NCBI GenBank assembly: GCA_027016475.1
Contig: JALUTL010000452.1
Location: 2,031-7,059 of the forward strand
DNA from: Candidatus Heimdallarchaeota archaeon
GTDB lineage: Archaea > Asgardarchaeota > Heimdallarchaeia > Heimdallarchaeales > Kariarchaeaceae
Direction: 5' to 3'
Length of the DNA: 5,029 nt
Part shown: positions 4,143 through 5,029 of the stretch, one piece after another
Layout: each line of letters opens with the position of its first letter
Position numbering within the stretch: position 1 is the stretch's first letter
Translations under genes and position numbers: made by a program
Notes under the pieces: generated by a model
What the model was told of the DNA's origin: nothing
The model's database searches: none
Seen by the model: only the letters and a program-made list of their open reading frames with translations

Positions 4143-5029
4143 GTGAAAACCCATCCCCACTCAAGTGCAAAAAACTTTATCGCCCTGCCAAGAGGAATTG
4201 ATCTCCATGTGCATTTTAGGGAACCTGGGTTTGAATACAAAGAGACCTTGTATACTGGACGCATGGCTGCATGGGTCGGAGGTATTGGAACAACCGTGGA
4301 TATGCCGAATACAAACCCTGTAATTGATCGATCCGAGCATTACCAGATCAAGCAAAAATTGGAGGAAAACACAACCAAGCGACTTTTTCGAGAAGGAGTG
4401 GATCAACTCAACCACACAGCAATGGCGTTGACAGATTTCAATGTCAAAGCTGTGGATCAGTTGATCAGTTTAGCCAATAAGCTAAAAATTGTAAAAGTGT
4501 TTATGGCGGATTCAACTGGTGATCTAGGCATCAGTTGGGAATTGATACCTCAAGCGTTAGAACAACTGGAAACTCTTTCTAACCCTCCCTTAATAATCTT
4601 TCATGCTGAGGATCCTGCATTGGTGAAAAAAACTACCGATTGGAGTCTTCATCTTTCGAACAGACCTGTGGTAGCTGAGATCAATGCTATCAATCAAGTA
4701 ATAAACTGGGCTTCTCTATATGATCTGCCGATGCATGTCACTCATGTTTCAACTTATGATGGCGCTCAACTGTTGCTCGATACGGATCTAAGTTGGGATA
4801 CATCTCCCAAATATTTGGAATTTTCTAACGATGATCTAAAGAATTTCAAGAATTTTGCAGTAATGAACCCTTCACTTAAACCAGAAAGCGTGAGAAAGAA
4901 ATTGAATGACCTGTTTTTGTCTGAGCAGATTCCACTTCTGGCAAGTGACCATGCACCGCATACAATTGAAGACAAATCTGCTCCGATAAGCGGTGCTCCT
5001 GGAGTTCAAGAGCTCTATCCATTTATAAT
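4143..5029 (+). CDS. pyrC: Dihydroorotase (amidohydrolase superfamily, CAD-like), 3'-partial
   Basis: Dihydroorotase cyclises N-carbamoyl-aspartate to dihydroorotate in de novo pyrimidine synthesis. Counting from GTG 4143, 295 residues are visible. They hold the metal pair HVH (22-24), the substrate Arg in FREPG (R26), MPNTNP (N56), the expected carboxylated lysine K118 in IVKVF, H154 in FHAE, H201 in VTHV and D269/H273 in ASDHAPHT. The frame is open to the window end; roughly 80-130 residues should follow. No ATG exists before the HVH motif: the first in-frame ATG (4263) would remove the active site. Candidate starts are GTG 4143 and TTG 4110; the frame is closed at TAA 4083-4085. Only about 20-30 residues therefore precede HVH, against 45-60 in ordinary class I enzymes, as in the dihydroorotase domain of animal CAD. 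A sequencing frameshift at the start cannot be excluded. An allantoinase or hydantoinase is less likely because of FREPG and MPNTNP. Confidence 0.88.
   Translation, partial: MKTHPHSSAKNFIALPRGIDLHVHFREPGFEYKETLYTGRMAAWVGGIGTTVDMPNTNPVIDRSEHYQIKQKLEENTTKRLFREGVDQLNHTAMALTDFNVKAVDQLISLANKLKIVKVFMADSTGDLGISWELIPQALEQLETLSNPPLIIFHAEDPALVKKTTDWSLHLSNRPVVAEINAINQVINWASLYDLPMHVTHVSTYDGAQLLLDTDLSWDTSPKYLEFSNDDLKNFKNFAVMNPSLKPESVRKKLNDLFLSEQIPLLASDHAPHTIEDKSAPISGAPGVQELYPFI

Noticed and set aside
4161..4415. Minus-strand open frame of 84 codons opposite the dihydroorotase start
   Set aside because: The opposite frame carries the HVH, FREPG and MPNTNP motifs, so this frame is a by-product.
1..5029. 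CRISPR arrays, tRNA or rRNA genes, insertion sequences, toxin-antitoxin or defence genes
   Set aside because: I saw no regularly spaced repeats, cloverleaf-like segments, transposase or phage motifs, or terminal repeats. The coding content is ordinary transport and metabolism.

Overview
This looks like a piece of an archaeal chromosome. Base composition is AT-leaning (about 40% GC by eye). The main archaeal signs are TATA-box-like elements 25-28 bases upstream of start codons, with almost no room for a 5' leader, and a zinc-ribbon protein ending in a TFIIB/TFB-like ribbon. The substrate-binding protein also has no lipobox cysteine and instead ends in a membrane segment plus a basic tail. An Asgard or other mesophilic archaeon is plausible, but the lineage cannot be fixed from this window alone.

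Layout: (1) positions 1-324, + strand, the C-terminal part of a histidine-triad (HIT) nucleotide hydrolase, cut by the window edge. (2) positions 295-681, - strand, a small protein with six CxxC knuckles whose 3' end overlaps the HIT gene by 30 bp. (3) positions 774-1223, - strand, a divergent DtxR/MntR-type metal-dependent regulator. (4) positions 1224-1327, a 104-bp divergent promoter region with two facing TATA elements and a perfect 7-bp inverted repeat. (5) positions 1328-4073, + strand, a complete cluster-9 (Zn/Mn/Fe) ABC importer operon: binding protein, permease, ATPase. (6) positions 4110/4143 to the end, + strand, a dihydroorotase with intact core motifs but an unusually short N-terminus, cut by the window end.

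Working together: the binding protein captures a divalent metal ion outside the cell, the permease moves it across the membrane and the ATPase supplies energy. The divergently transcribed DtxR-like protein is the obvious candidate regulator. The inverted repeat lies between the TATA element and start codon of the importer operon, where a bound repressor would block initiation. Its 7-base core recurs at almost the same distance from the regulator's own start codon, which suggests autoregulation. The six-CxxC protein lies just downstream of the regulator on the same strand and may belong to the same metal circuit. The HIT hydrolase and dihydroorotase appear to be unrelated flanking housekeeping genes.

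The transporter is a known system type. The parts most worth following up are the regulator's apparent loss of the classical primary metal-site residues, the C-terminally anchored binding protein, the unknown zinc-ribbon protein, and the truncated, CAD-like dihydroorotase. I saw no RNA gene, CRISPR array, insertion sequence or phage feature.
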